Shown here in pieces: positions 55,755 through 64,000 of a stretch of 64,000 bases of DNA; the stretch's first letter is position 1; each line of letters opens with the position of its first letter. The translations under genes were made by a program, and so were the position numbers. The notes under the pieces were generated by a model. That model was not told the DNA's origin. It did no database searches and worked only from the letters and a program-made list of their open reading frames with translations. The DNA comes from Dactylorhiza incarnata (Eukaryota > Streptophyta > Magnoliopsida > Asparagales > Orchidaceae): positions 62,001 to 126,000 of the forward strand of contig JAWHQI010000525.1 of NCBI GenBank assembly GCA_033032865.1, given 5' to 3'.

Positions 55755-56996
55755 TTAGCTAATGGGAGTATGGAAAGAGAAGTGGATAGGCAACTGTTCT
55801 AATTCCCGTGTCGGTAGTGGGTACCGATACAGTGATAGAACCACTACTCCTCTACCTAAATAATAATACCTACTAGACACAGGTAGAGGAGAGAGAAAGA
55901 AAGAGGTGGAGGGAGAGTCCTCCACTCTACTTTCACCAAAATAAATTTCCTTGCCTAGCAAGGTGTCATCTTTAGGGAGGCAGCAGGAGGGGAATACAGT
56001 ACATGGCATATCCTCTATGGAGGGGGAATTAACCTCCTCACACAAGAAGATGTGCGCAGCACCGAATGGTTCAATTTGCACCACCTCCTGCATAACCTGT
56101 GAAGGCTCAACCTGCATAGGCTCGGAAAGGGAAGGGGGATCAAGAAATGAAAGGGAAGAATGACATAAACAATCAAAAATTGGGGGAGTGGTCCCGGTCT
56201 CACTCCCATTAGATTTGGGAAGTAAAATAATGTCGGCATTGTTGACCATGTCGCAAGGTTCGGTCGGATCAATGGTGACCTTCCCTAGGAGTTGGACTTC
56301 CTCCACCGGTGCTGAGGAAAATTCCTCTTCACCTAGAAGGTTGTCATCCTCCATAGGAGTAGGCACAACACAAAGATCACCCGCCTCCTCTTGCGACGCA
56401 TCTTCAACAATCTTATCAGAAATAAATGTAATAGAATGCACAATAGGGGGAGGAATAGGGCTTGGAAAAAAATCAAGCACTGATTCCTCACAAAGAATCG
56501 AATCTATGCATGGTGATATATGTAAAGGGGAGATGGGCTCAGTCGTGTCAGAGCCTAGATCAGCCACACATCTGGTGACTGTGTCCACATCATACCCTTC
56601 AAATCTTGAAGGTGAAATGGGCACATAACCAGATGTTGAAGGTGTGCTGCCAGAAGTAGGAGTCGGAACGATCCGGATATCCGGCTCGTCATCCTCGTCC
56701 AATTGGCAAAGGAATGCAGCACAATCCTTCAAGGCATGATCCATGCTCTGACAAAACAAGCACTGCCTTGCGGGCTTCTTTGGCACAGTAGGAGTTGAAG
56801 TCGAAAAGAAGTGTGACGGTAAAGGCTCAGCAGAATAGCCATAGGACTTACGCGCACAATATAGAGTACCAGACGAAGTCGGTGCTCCATATACTGGGCC
56901 TTGAGTGCTAGGGCTATTATCTCCCCTTGGACATCTATCACTAGCATGAGAGATATCTCCACACAAATAACAACGAATATTAAATGAAGCCCACAT
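55755..56996 (-). CDS. H double zinc-knuckle protein (413 codons, intact)
   Basis: This is the only gene of H, uninterrupted from ATG at 56996 to the stop at 55755. Two CCHC zinc knuckles: C9-C12-H17-C22 (RCYLCGDISHASDRC) and C79-C82-H87-C92 (CLFCQSMDHALKDC). Between them lies a serine/proline-rich linker. The second knuckle is followed by LDEDDEPDIRIV and a long acidic, serine/proline-rich tail without a recognisable fold. There is no capsid domain and no protease motif. The knuckles suggest RNA or single-stranded DNA binding, as in nucleocapsid. The role (packaging in trans, or a relic) is inference. The copy in B is homologous but broken. Confidence 0.85.
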   Translation of the reverse strand: MWASFNIRCYLCGDISHASDRCPRGDNSPSTQGPVYGAPTSSGTLYCARKSYGYSAEPLPSHFFSTSTPTVPKKPARQCLFCQSMDHALKDCAAFLCQLDEDDEPDIRIVPTPTSGSTPSTSGYVPISPSRFEGYDVDTVTRCVADLGSDTTEPISPLHISPCIDSILCEESVLDFFPSPIPPPIVHSITFISDKIVEDASQEEAGDLCVVPTPMEDDNLLGEEEFSSAPVEEVQLLGKVTIDPTEPCDMVNNADIILLPKSNGSETGTTPPIFDCLCHSSLSFLDPPSLSEPMQVEPSQVMQEVVQIEPFGAAHIFLCEEVNSPSIEDMPCTVFPSCCLPKDDTLLGKEIYFGESRVEDSPSTSFFLSPLPVSSRYYYLGRGVVVLSLYRYPLPTRELEQLPIHFSFHTPIS

Positions 56997-57190
56997 TGTG
57001 TGAAGATAACAAGATTCAAAAGAAAAACACTATTGTGCAAAATTCTACACCCAACAATAATTTACTAAGCAACCTAAGATAAAACAGGAAAAAGGGATAA
57101 CAAGAACCAAAATAAAGAAAGGAAGCAATTTACAAATGGAAGGGCTTCTCTCTCAGATTCTCCCTCTCCAGAAAACTCACACGTTTGTGC

Positions 57191-57208
57191 TCCCCGTCAA
57201 CGGCGCCA
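57191..57208 (-). other. H primer binding site (tRNA-Asp type)
   Basis: The minus strand reads TGGCGCCGTTGACGGGGA, one base different from the tRNA-Asp complement. It lies next to the LTR start at 57215. The leader 56997-57190 has no other recognisable feature. Confidence 0.85.
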
Positions 57209-57214
57209 AGAACT

Positions 57215-58766
57215 TGATGCGCAAATCTTAGCACACCACTATAGGCGGTAGCAAGACTGCGGCACGAAATGGTAGTGTACCGATCGTTCAAGTAATATAA
57301 AATGTGGGAGTGAATCCCCAAGTATTGATCTCGAAGGAACACAGTACAGTGGAGTTTATTATTGAGGAAGGACTTGAGATTGAAGTCCTTTATGTCGGAT
57401 GGGATGTGGAAATGGGGTGATTTGGCTTTTGGAAAATAAAAGAAAACACTACAACTACTCCTATGCAATGCTGCTATGCAATGCTTCGCTTGGCGGGATG
57501 GAGACTACGTAGGCCTTGAGCGCGCTACTTCGAAAGGGCGGATGGACGAGTAGGCAAACAGAATGAGGGTCGCAAGCACCTCTTCGACAAGCACGCCACT
57601 AGCACTTGCTAGTGCGGCACACGAATGTGACGGTGGGATGGAGCATGAAATGGGCGCACCTTATACACACATATAAACAAAAAGATACATTCACATAGAC
57701 ATGAAATAACTTTATAAAGCAAGGTCTATAGTGTTCATCATCTAAATACAAAGGATCTAACAATTACAGCACAAAATACAAAGAAGGGGAAAGTAAGGAA
57801 TCGACCGAATCTGAATTCTTGTTGAGGGTTCACAGTTGGAATCGCTGGGTTGTCAATCTGTGTCCAAGCTCGATCCTCAACTGCGTCCGGGGTAGAGAAG
57901 GCTGTCACTACCCTCCAATGGCCCGTCTTCTTCGTGTCACGATTCAGCCGCACAACCAAGCTTCCTTCTTTTTGGATGATGGTGGATGAAGAGATAGATC
58001 CTTCTCCTTGGAGCTTGAGGATGATGGAGGAGGCCTAGGGCCAAGCCCTCATGGAAAGGTGGAGGTGTACGGAGCTGGAACTCCTTTTGCGGCAGAAAAA
58101 GTGAAAAAATGTACGATCCCTTCGTACTAGGGCGAACTGCGCTTTTATAGAAAAGGATTAGAAAAATGGTCACGCACGGTCGAACGCACGACCGTGCGTA
58201 GACCGTGCGATATTGATAATAAAGAACAGCACAGGAAGACAACCTAGAGTGCCCGTGCGATTTACTCACGCACGGGCAAATCCGCCCGTGCGTCAAAACG
58301 CACGGGTAAATTCAGAAAAGCTAAAAACAAGGCTAAACAGGTTGATCGTGCGATTCCTTCAAGCACGGGCACTGCCCGTGCGCAGAGATGCGCGATCAAC
58401 AACAAATCATCAATTTCCTCCTCAGCAAAGGGCGCACGACCACAACCGACCGTGCGCTAACATAACGCACGACCGTCCGATATGCACAGAAATGAACTCA
58501 GGATAAAATTTATGAAACGTCCACCTGCATTAGCCACAACAAAGCTGGGAATACCCTTCCAGCATAGGAAATAAAGCAAAAAGAGAATGAGGAGCACGCT
58601 GTGCTTACCCCCAACACTAACACGTGCAAATGCACACCACAACGGGCCTTAAAGTGCAATTAACAGGGAATAACAAATATGAATAAAAACATGCCTAAGT
58701 GCAGTGCAAAGACTAGAAATACGGCCCAGATGAGCCCAGAAATGTATATATAAATGGGACTCATCA
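57215..58766 (-). repeat. H 5' LTR
   Basis: On the minus strand it starts TGATGAGTCCCATTTATATA and ends GCGCATCA, 1552 bases. The minus-strand TATA box CTATAAAAGC is at 58141-58150, directly downstream of the CGCACG palindromic words (58170-58470). Confidence 0.95.
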
Positions 58767-58771
58767 GTGCT

Positions 58772-59380
58772 ACACTGGATTTTTCTACTGGTTGTGTTAT
58801 CTTGCCTAGTAAAGTGACACCTCCAAGTTGCCCCGAGATTATGACCGAAACATCTAATTGCTCTCCCACTTTTATTATTGATGAGTTGTTCAGTGATGCA
58901 GAATACAGGAAAGAAGAAGAAACATTTGGTGAGGAAGAGAAAGAGGATCAGCTGACTGGAGAAGAGGAAGAGGTTGATGTCCGAAAAGAGAATGACTCTG
59001 AGAGGGAGAACAACTTCACTTCTGAACATGTTGAGCAGGACTCAACCCGGGACAGTGTCCCATTCTTATTTTGCAATAATTTATGTAATAACTCTATTAA
59101 ACGCTCTATTTCTTGGGCTGATCCAGTCGCCACTGCGGGGACAGAAATGAAGCCACTCACCACAAAGGTGAGAAATTCTGAATACTATGAATGCTGGCGC
59201 TCTCCAATGGTGGAGAAGCTAAAACAGGAGAGGCTTTTACGTGGTGCATGTGTTGCTACTCTCCGTGGCGAGAAGGTGGAGGCTAGGGGAAAATTGGGTA
59301 ACACCAATTTTGGCCCTAAAGCTTTCACCTCCGGTCTGCAAGCCACTGGAGAAGTGCACTACAAGAGTGCGTATAGCTGA
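58772..59380 (+). pseudogene. E gag-protease gene, 3' part
   Basis: This continues the E gene after H: the protease C-terminal end (TLDFSTGCVILPSK), an acidic stretch (about 58910-59050), then the conserved block KRSISWADPV, KLKQERLLRGA, GPKAFTSGLQATG and the terminal KSAYS with stop at 59378-59380. The block aligns residue by residue with G (42620-42910). It has no match to reverse transcriptase or any domain I recognise. Confidence 0.85.
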
Positions 59381-61032
59381 GCTTTATTTTTCTTGAACTG
59401 TGAACGTTGGTTGTTGAACTTTTCTTTAATTTCTCGCACTTTATGAACTACTTTAATACAGGTATTTGGTCCACCTTGAGGACGTAAAACAAAAGGGATC
59501 TTGGGAGACCACCCAATGGGGGACCTTTCGATTCCCGTTTATTGCTAATCTGCTTATGTTTCTATTTTTTTTCTATTTTGTCTTTTGTATGATTTATTCG
59601 CAGGTGCATTGATTTTTCTAGCGGCGAACCTGGTGATTTCCAAGGACTAACGCCAATCTTCTGGTATGCTCCAAGTATATTTTCATTTTTGTCATATTAT
59701 AACATACACCAATTTACCCGCACAAGCGCGCAATCACTTGTTTGTGTTCTTCCGTACACGCTATCTTTGTTTGGAATGTGAAATGGGATGTTAGCTTAGG
59801 AAATGCAAATCAGAGTGCGATGTTGACTCTTGTAGTGCTCTAGTCGCATCCGCATGCTCCCATAGAAATTTGAGTAAAATTAGATTATCTCTATGCTTTT
59901 AATTTACAATTAGTGTTTTTGCGTAGTTTTTGATTTATTTTACTCATTTGGTGAATGTGACTAAAATTAGTGGTAGCACGGTGTTGTGTGTAAGCGAGCG
60001 CTAGTTGTGCGTTGCTCGAGTCAGAAGGAAGGTTTATCTTTCTCATGGGCTAAGAACTTGCCCCAAGCGACTCTTGAAGCATGGGTGAGAGAGACTCAAT
60101 AAGTTGAGTGTGACGTAGGCCATCTAGTTGGCTAGTTTGAGCTTTGATTTCCATGACCCATTCGCTTACCCTCGCAAGCCAAATTTGTGCCTACCCCTCC
60201 TTTGGTCCAGCTCTTCTTTCAATCACCAAAACCTGAAGCTTATCCAATTATCGCAACCAAGTAGTGAGTTAACTGAAATTATATTTCTTGTTTGGGTGTG
60301 ATGTATGAAATTATTGTGACGTGAAAAAAATTATATTGTGTGTTGAATACATTCTTGTAAACCAATTGGGGGATAAAATAATTAGAAAAAAAATGATGTT
60401 AGAAGTAAAATGTAAAAAAAAATTGAAATGTAAATCCCCTTGGGCGTAATAGAAAAATTCAGTTGGTATTTGTTTGGAGTAGGCGGTGTGCACACCCAGT
60501 TTTCAAGCTAAGTCTGGGGGTGTGTCACACTAGCAATCGTTCTTGGACTTGTTCAGGTGCAACATTGTCTTTTAGCTCATTTGGGTTGCATAACCGTCAT
60601 GTTTATCATTGTATACCATACCGTAACCTAAGCCCTGTAATAACCTGAAAGTCCTACTAATTCATCTTGTGAGTTTGCTAGCGCCATGGAGAGTGTGTAA
60701 CCAGGCAAGCCTATGGTTCTCGTCGTTGATGGATTTCAGCAGAGTTATCCCTGAATTTTTGTCTTTAGCAACACCCTTCTGAGTTGCTCATTTACTTTCA
60801 CACCGGGCACGATTGCAAAATTCTTCATGATTCACCATCTGAGTACAAATAAATCTCTATTTACATATTTATATTATTGTAAATTAGTTAGTATAGTTAG
60901 AATCTTCTTTTACTGAATTTCTATTTGCATGGGAATGATACTTCGCATCTTACTCTTTCTTTGCAATTCTCTATGCTAACTACCATTTTTATATCCCGCC
61001 ATATTTGTTTGCTCGGGACGCGCAAACAGGTA
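59381..61032 (+). other. E 3' noncoding region
   Basis: It carries the clan blocks GGTATTTGGTCCACC then GGAGACCACCCA (59461-59516), GATGTTGACTC and TGCTCTAGTCGCATCCGCA (59820-59860), TTTCTCATGGGCTAAGAACTT (60035), AAGTCTGGGGGTGTGTC (60510) and GGCAAGCCTATGG (60703). No gene is visible. Confidence 0.75.
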
Positions 61033-61044
61033 AGTCTAGGGGTG
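61033..61044 (+). other. E polypurine tract
   Basis: AGTCTAGGGGTG lies directly before TGATGAGTC at 61045. It is one base away from the AGTCTGGGGGTG of the other members. Confidence 0.8.
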
Positions 61045-62498
61045 TGATGAGTCTCACTTATATACACTTTTATGGACTCATCTGGGCCGGTAATCTAGTC
61101 AAAGCACTACACATTAGACTTATTATCGTTCATATTTGATTGCTATCTGTTATTCCATGCTAAGTGCACTTATAGGCCCGTTTTGGTGCAATATCATGTT
61201 TTTCCTATTTATAAGTTATCATGCAATGTTGAGTGCCACTTTCAGTGGAGTGATTTGTGTTTCTGAAGGAGCAGGGGTCGTGCAGGTGTTCCCGGTGCAA
61301 ATCTGTACAGGAACACTACACACGATCACTAGATCTATTGCGCATGACCACTGGTTGTGCGCCGCTCATCATGCACACTTAACCTCTAAAAACTGAGTTC
61401 TGTTTGACAAAACGCACGACCACTAACGATAGTGTGTACGATCACTGATCGTGCGCCACTGGTCGTGCGCATATTATTTTTTTGTGAATTTTCCATTACA
61501 GGTTCTGCCAGAACAGTGCGCACGAGCGCCGATTTATAGTGCACACGACCATGGGTCGTGCGCCAATGATCGTGCGCATTGTTTCTACCTGCGTGTATTT
61601 AAAGACCTGTTTCGCAAATTAAGGCATATCTGTATGTTTTCAGCCGCGATTTGGACTCCGCCCAGCACCATTTTCGCCCTCCGTCCACCTCCACTCCATC
61701 TCCCTCATTGGGGAAGCACTTTCCGGTGATCCTAAGCATCATCCGAGGATTCAGAGGTCCTCCCGGCCATATACAAGCAACAAAGTCGCAGTTGTGCATG
61801 TCTATTTGGTGAGAAGACGAAGCAAATTTGGTTTTAGAAGACGACGGAACAAGATCGGAGGTTGTGACAACCTCATGATCCCAGAAGCATACATCGTCTG
61901 AGCCCGGAAGTGGTTTGACAACCCACTATTCCGGCCATGAACGACGGCTAGCCTTCTTCTATTGGTTTATTCTCTCCTCTATCTTTTTGTTGATGTGTTA
62001 ATTTGTGCAAACATGAATATTCTCATATTTTCTATGAATGAAGACATCTTTTCTTGTTTATTCATTTGGATTATTGTATTGTGATGCGCTCTGCCCTCAC
62101 CCACTCCATTCACTCCATTCACTCTTGCACTTTTGATTCACGTTAGCAAAAGATAACGGTGAATAGCGAAGAGGTGATTACGACCCTCATCCTCCGCGCT
62201 CTAGATCACTCCATCCGCTTGCTCACCGTCCACTCACCTCACGAAGCTCGGCATAGCGGCCGACGCATTCTATCTCACCTTGTGAAGCGGTGATTTCGAC
62301 CTGCACCTTTATTTTATTATTGTTAAAAATAGAAATCAAACCAAAGCCTTGTGTTCATTTTTGTTCGCTCATTGTAACAATCCTCACATGACACGATACA
62401 CTTCACTATACCCTGCATTCCTCAAGAGATCGACATTCGGGGAAATTATTCCAAAATTATTACTTGACAGCGATCGGTGCACTTGCCATAATGCATCA
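61045..62498 (+). repeat. E 3' LTR
   Basis: It starts TGATGAGTCTCAC and ends ATGCATCA, 1454 bases. It matches the interrupted 5' LTR. It contains degenerate GCGCACGACC words (61315-61580) and TATTTAAAG near 61596. Confidence 0.93.
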
Positions 62499-63597
62499 TC
62501 GACGCAATGTTGAATATAGTCAGAAAAAAGAACTCTTTCCAGGTGTCCTTCTAATACCTTTTCAGAATGTCCACCATACTGAAGACAGTTGTCCAACGGC
62601 TAATTTGTTGCCAATAAAGTAAAGGAGTATTCCGGATGAGGAAAAGCATTCTTGGAATGAAATGGAATGTGTTAGATGTGTCCGGAACAAAAGAAGAAAA
62701 GAAATCAAGTATCCAAGAAGAATACCTTCTCAGGTCTGTCCAAAATAAGAAAGAAATTCAAATTCAATGATTGACAATAAGAAGGCTGAGAAGAGAAGAA
62801 AACATCAGAGCAATGATTACATTATTTTACTCTCTGTCGATTAAGGGGGCTTCTTCTTCTTCCTCCTTCAACCCTAAGAGATGCAGATAGAAATCAAGTG
62901 CTCACTCTGCACAGATAAGATACAGGGCTGCTTCTTCTACATCATAGAACAACCAGATTACAAGAAGGATACACAGAGAAGGATCTAATCAAATAACCCT
63001 TGCAATCATCACTATCATAAGCAAGGGTTCTTCATTTCTGATCCTGTGAAAGAAAGAAGCAGCATAAGTGCTTCTGAAGGATTCTGAGAATAGAATTCTA
63101 GTCTTCTTCTTATTACCTTCTTCTTATTTGTTTCCTAAACTGTACAGAGTTTTAAGAATCCCTCTTCTAAAGGATTCAGTGGTTCAAGATCTCCTTATCA
63201 AAAGATCTGAGTGGTTTAAGATCTCCTTATAAAAAATCTGAGTGGTTCAAGATCTCCTTATTAAAAGAACTTTGGTTCTAAGAGTCTCCTTATCAAAAGA
63301 CTCAAACACAGGTTGTGCAATCCTACCAGGGAGGTAGAAGAGAGGACTACCCACATTTTGGGGAACCTCTATAAAATCTGGTGTCTTCTGTGTTTGTTAA
63401 TTTTCTGTGATGATATAGCTTACAGCTTTTCTGCTTTACATTAACAGCATTTATTTTATTCTGTGTTTGGTATTGTTGAAGCATATACTTAGTGTTTTTA
63501 TTGTGTGTGCATAAATAGGATAGAAAATATTTTTAAATCTCTATTCACCCCCCCCCCCCCCTAGAGTATACTCAGAGGCACCTTGTGCACTTTCAAT

Positions 63598-63613
63598 TGG
63601 TATCAGCGGCAGG
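63598..63613 (+). other. C2 primer binding site
   Basis: TGGTATCAGCGGCAGG lies two bases after the LTR end. It matches the initiator-methionine primer site TGGTATCAGAGC except near its 3' part. Confidence 0.8.
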
Positions 63614-63694
63614 TTGATCATTAAAAGGTTAACACCTTGATCAAAAAGTCCTCCTACTCTTATTTCTTTACAATAAATCTATTTTTATATAAAA

Positions 63695-64000
63695 ATGAGT
63701 TCTAAGGATTATGCATCAACAAGACCTCCAGTGTGTAATCTGAATAAGTTTACACTCTGGAAGGCCAGAATAAAGTTATATATGAACTCTATTGATGAAG
63801 AAATTTTTAATGTCATCCTCACAGGTCCTACAGTCCCAATAAGGAAAGATGCTAGTGGAAAAGTTACACAAACTATAGTCCCCAGAGTAGAATGGACTGA
63901 TGCTGAGAAAAAGGTCAAGGCATGTGATGTCAAGGCCATGAACATCCTTGTCTCAACAATGTCAGATGACAAATTTCAAGAGGTTGCTGATTGCAACTCT
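63695..64000 (+). CDS. C2 gag, N-terminal part (runs off the window)
   Basis: ATG at 63695 is followed by 102 open codons to the window end. The sequence has the N-terminal copia gag pattern: a short leader, NLNKFTLWKARIKLYMNSID (compare WKARM in related gags), an acidic-aromatic stretch around EWTDAEKKVKACDVKAMN, and ILVSTMSDDKFQEV. It lies about 100 bases after the primer site, as expected, and fits the SIRE-like lineage. No defect is seen in this part. Confidence 0.85.
   Translation, partial: MSSKDYASTRPPVCNLNKFTLWKARIKLYMNSIDEEIFNVILTGPTVPIRKDASGKVTQTIVPRVEWTDAEKKVKACDVKAMNILVSTMSDDKFQEVADCNS

Larger units (their letters stand above)
52447..58766 (-). mobile_element. H: non-autonomous double zinc-knuckle element
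   Basis: LTRs lie at 52447-54036 (3') and 57215-58766 (5'), with a perfect target duplication gtgct (52442-52446, 58767-58771). It has a tRNA-Asp primer site, one intact 413-codon zinc-knuckle gene and a 1.7-kb 3' noncoding region. It is the same family as solo LTR I and close to B. It encodes no capsid, protease, RT or integrase. It is inserted in the protease part of the E gene. Confidence 0.95.
34025..62498 (+). mobile_element. E: non-autonomous Athila-like gag-protease element, carrying F and H
   Basis: E has a 5' LTR in two parts (34025-34516 and 49588-50571), a tRNA-Asp primer site, a broken gag-protease gene (50682-59380, interrupted by H), a 3' noncoding region, a polypurine tract and a 3' LTR (61045-62498). 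Without its two insertions it would be about 7 kb, similar to G. Reverse transcriptase and integrase are absent. Confidence 0.9.
33501..63595 (+). repeat. C2 5' LTR, interrupted by E
   Basis: The segments are 33501-34024 and 62504-63595, about 1.6 kb. It starts TGTTGGGATAAACTC and ends GCACTTTCA. The U3 part has TCGACGCAAC repeats. The downstream part has GATCTCCTTATCAAAA units (63187-63300), CTCTATAAAAT (63367) and a run of 14 C (63548-63561) where C1 has only 5. The E target sites are tcaac (34020-34024) and tcgac (62499-62503), one base apart. Confidence 0.88.
33501..64000 (+). mobile_element. C2: SIRE-like copia element, 5' part (runs off the window)
   Basis: The 5' LTR is 33501-63595 (interrupted by E), followed by an initiator-methionine primer site and a gag gene that continues past the window. 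It is the same family as C1. The 5-bp target before it would be atctt (33496-33500); the other copy is outside the window. Confidence 0.88.

Overview
The window is intergenic, repeat-dense nuclear DNA of a flowering plant with a large, retrotransposon-rich genome. I found no host single-copy gene, tRNA, rRNA or CRISPR. Almost every base belongs to long terminal repeat (LTR) retrotransposons nested inside one another. The lineages (Ty1/copia SIRE-like, Ty3/gypsy Tekay/Del-type chromoviruses, Athila-like gypsy) are plant-specific. The sequence does not tell me the species.

Left half (1-32033). An old SIRE-like copia element J (minus, 17118-32033; its far left end lies outside the window) carries two insertions in its LTRs. 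Its left LTR is interrupted by SIRE-like element C1 (plus), of which only the last 113 internal bases and the 3' LTR (114-17117) are in view. The C1 LTR is itself broken by a complete chromovirus A (minus, 1518-11002, TSD caaga) and by a reduced Athila-like element B (plus, 11151-16894, TSD ggaac). The right LTR of J is interrupted by a young, nearly intact chromovirus K (plus, 22349-31674, TSD ttttc).

Spacer (32034-33500). About 340 AT-rich bases are followed by a decayed plus-strand reading frame that resembles the putative plant transposon protein family.

Right half (33501-64000). A second copy of the C family, C2 (plus), begins here. Its 5' LTR (33501-63595) is interrupted by the Athila-like gag-protease element E (34025-62498). 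E contains copia element F (minus, 34517-49582, in the E 5' LTR) and zinc-knuckle element H (minus, 52447-58766, in the E coding region). F contains solo LTR I (35423-37214) and gag-protease element G (plus, 38929-46235, TSD gcatg, in the F pol). The gag gene of C2 starts at 63695 and runs off the window.

How the parts relate. B, E, G, H and I form one clan: LTRs start TGATGAGTC and end GCATCA, the primer site matches tRNA-Asp, and a long 3' noncoding block carries repeated AAGTCTGGGGG motifs. None carries reverse transcriptase or integrase. E and G encode Athila-type capsid, one zinc knuckle, protease and an unfamiliar conserved C-terminal region. B and H encode only a protein with two CCHC zinc knuckles and an acidic tail. 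They must therefore be moved in trans, if at all. Two observations stand out: a short GT-AG intron-like segment at the same codon position between gag and protease in both chromoviruses A and K, and a ~95-bp palindrome-rich promoter-proximal module (GCGCACGACC/GGTCGTGCGC) shared by the LTRs of chromovirus K and the Athila-like clan, two lineages whose LTRs are otherwise unrelated.
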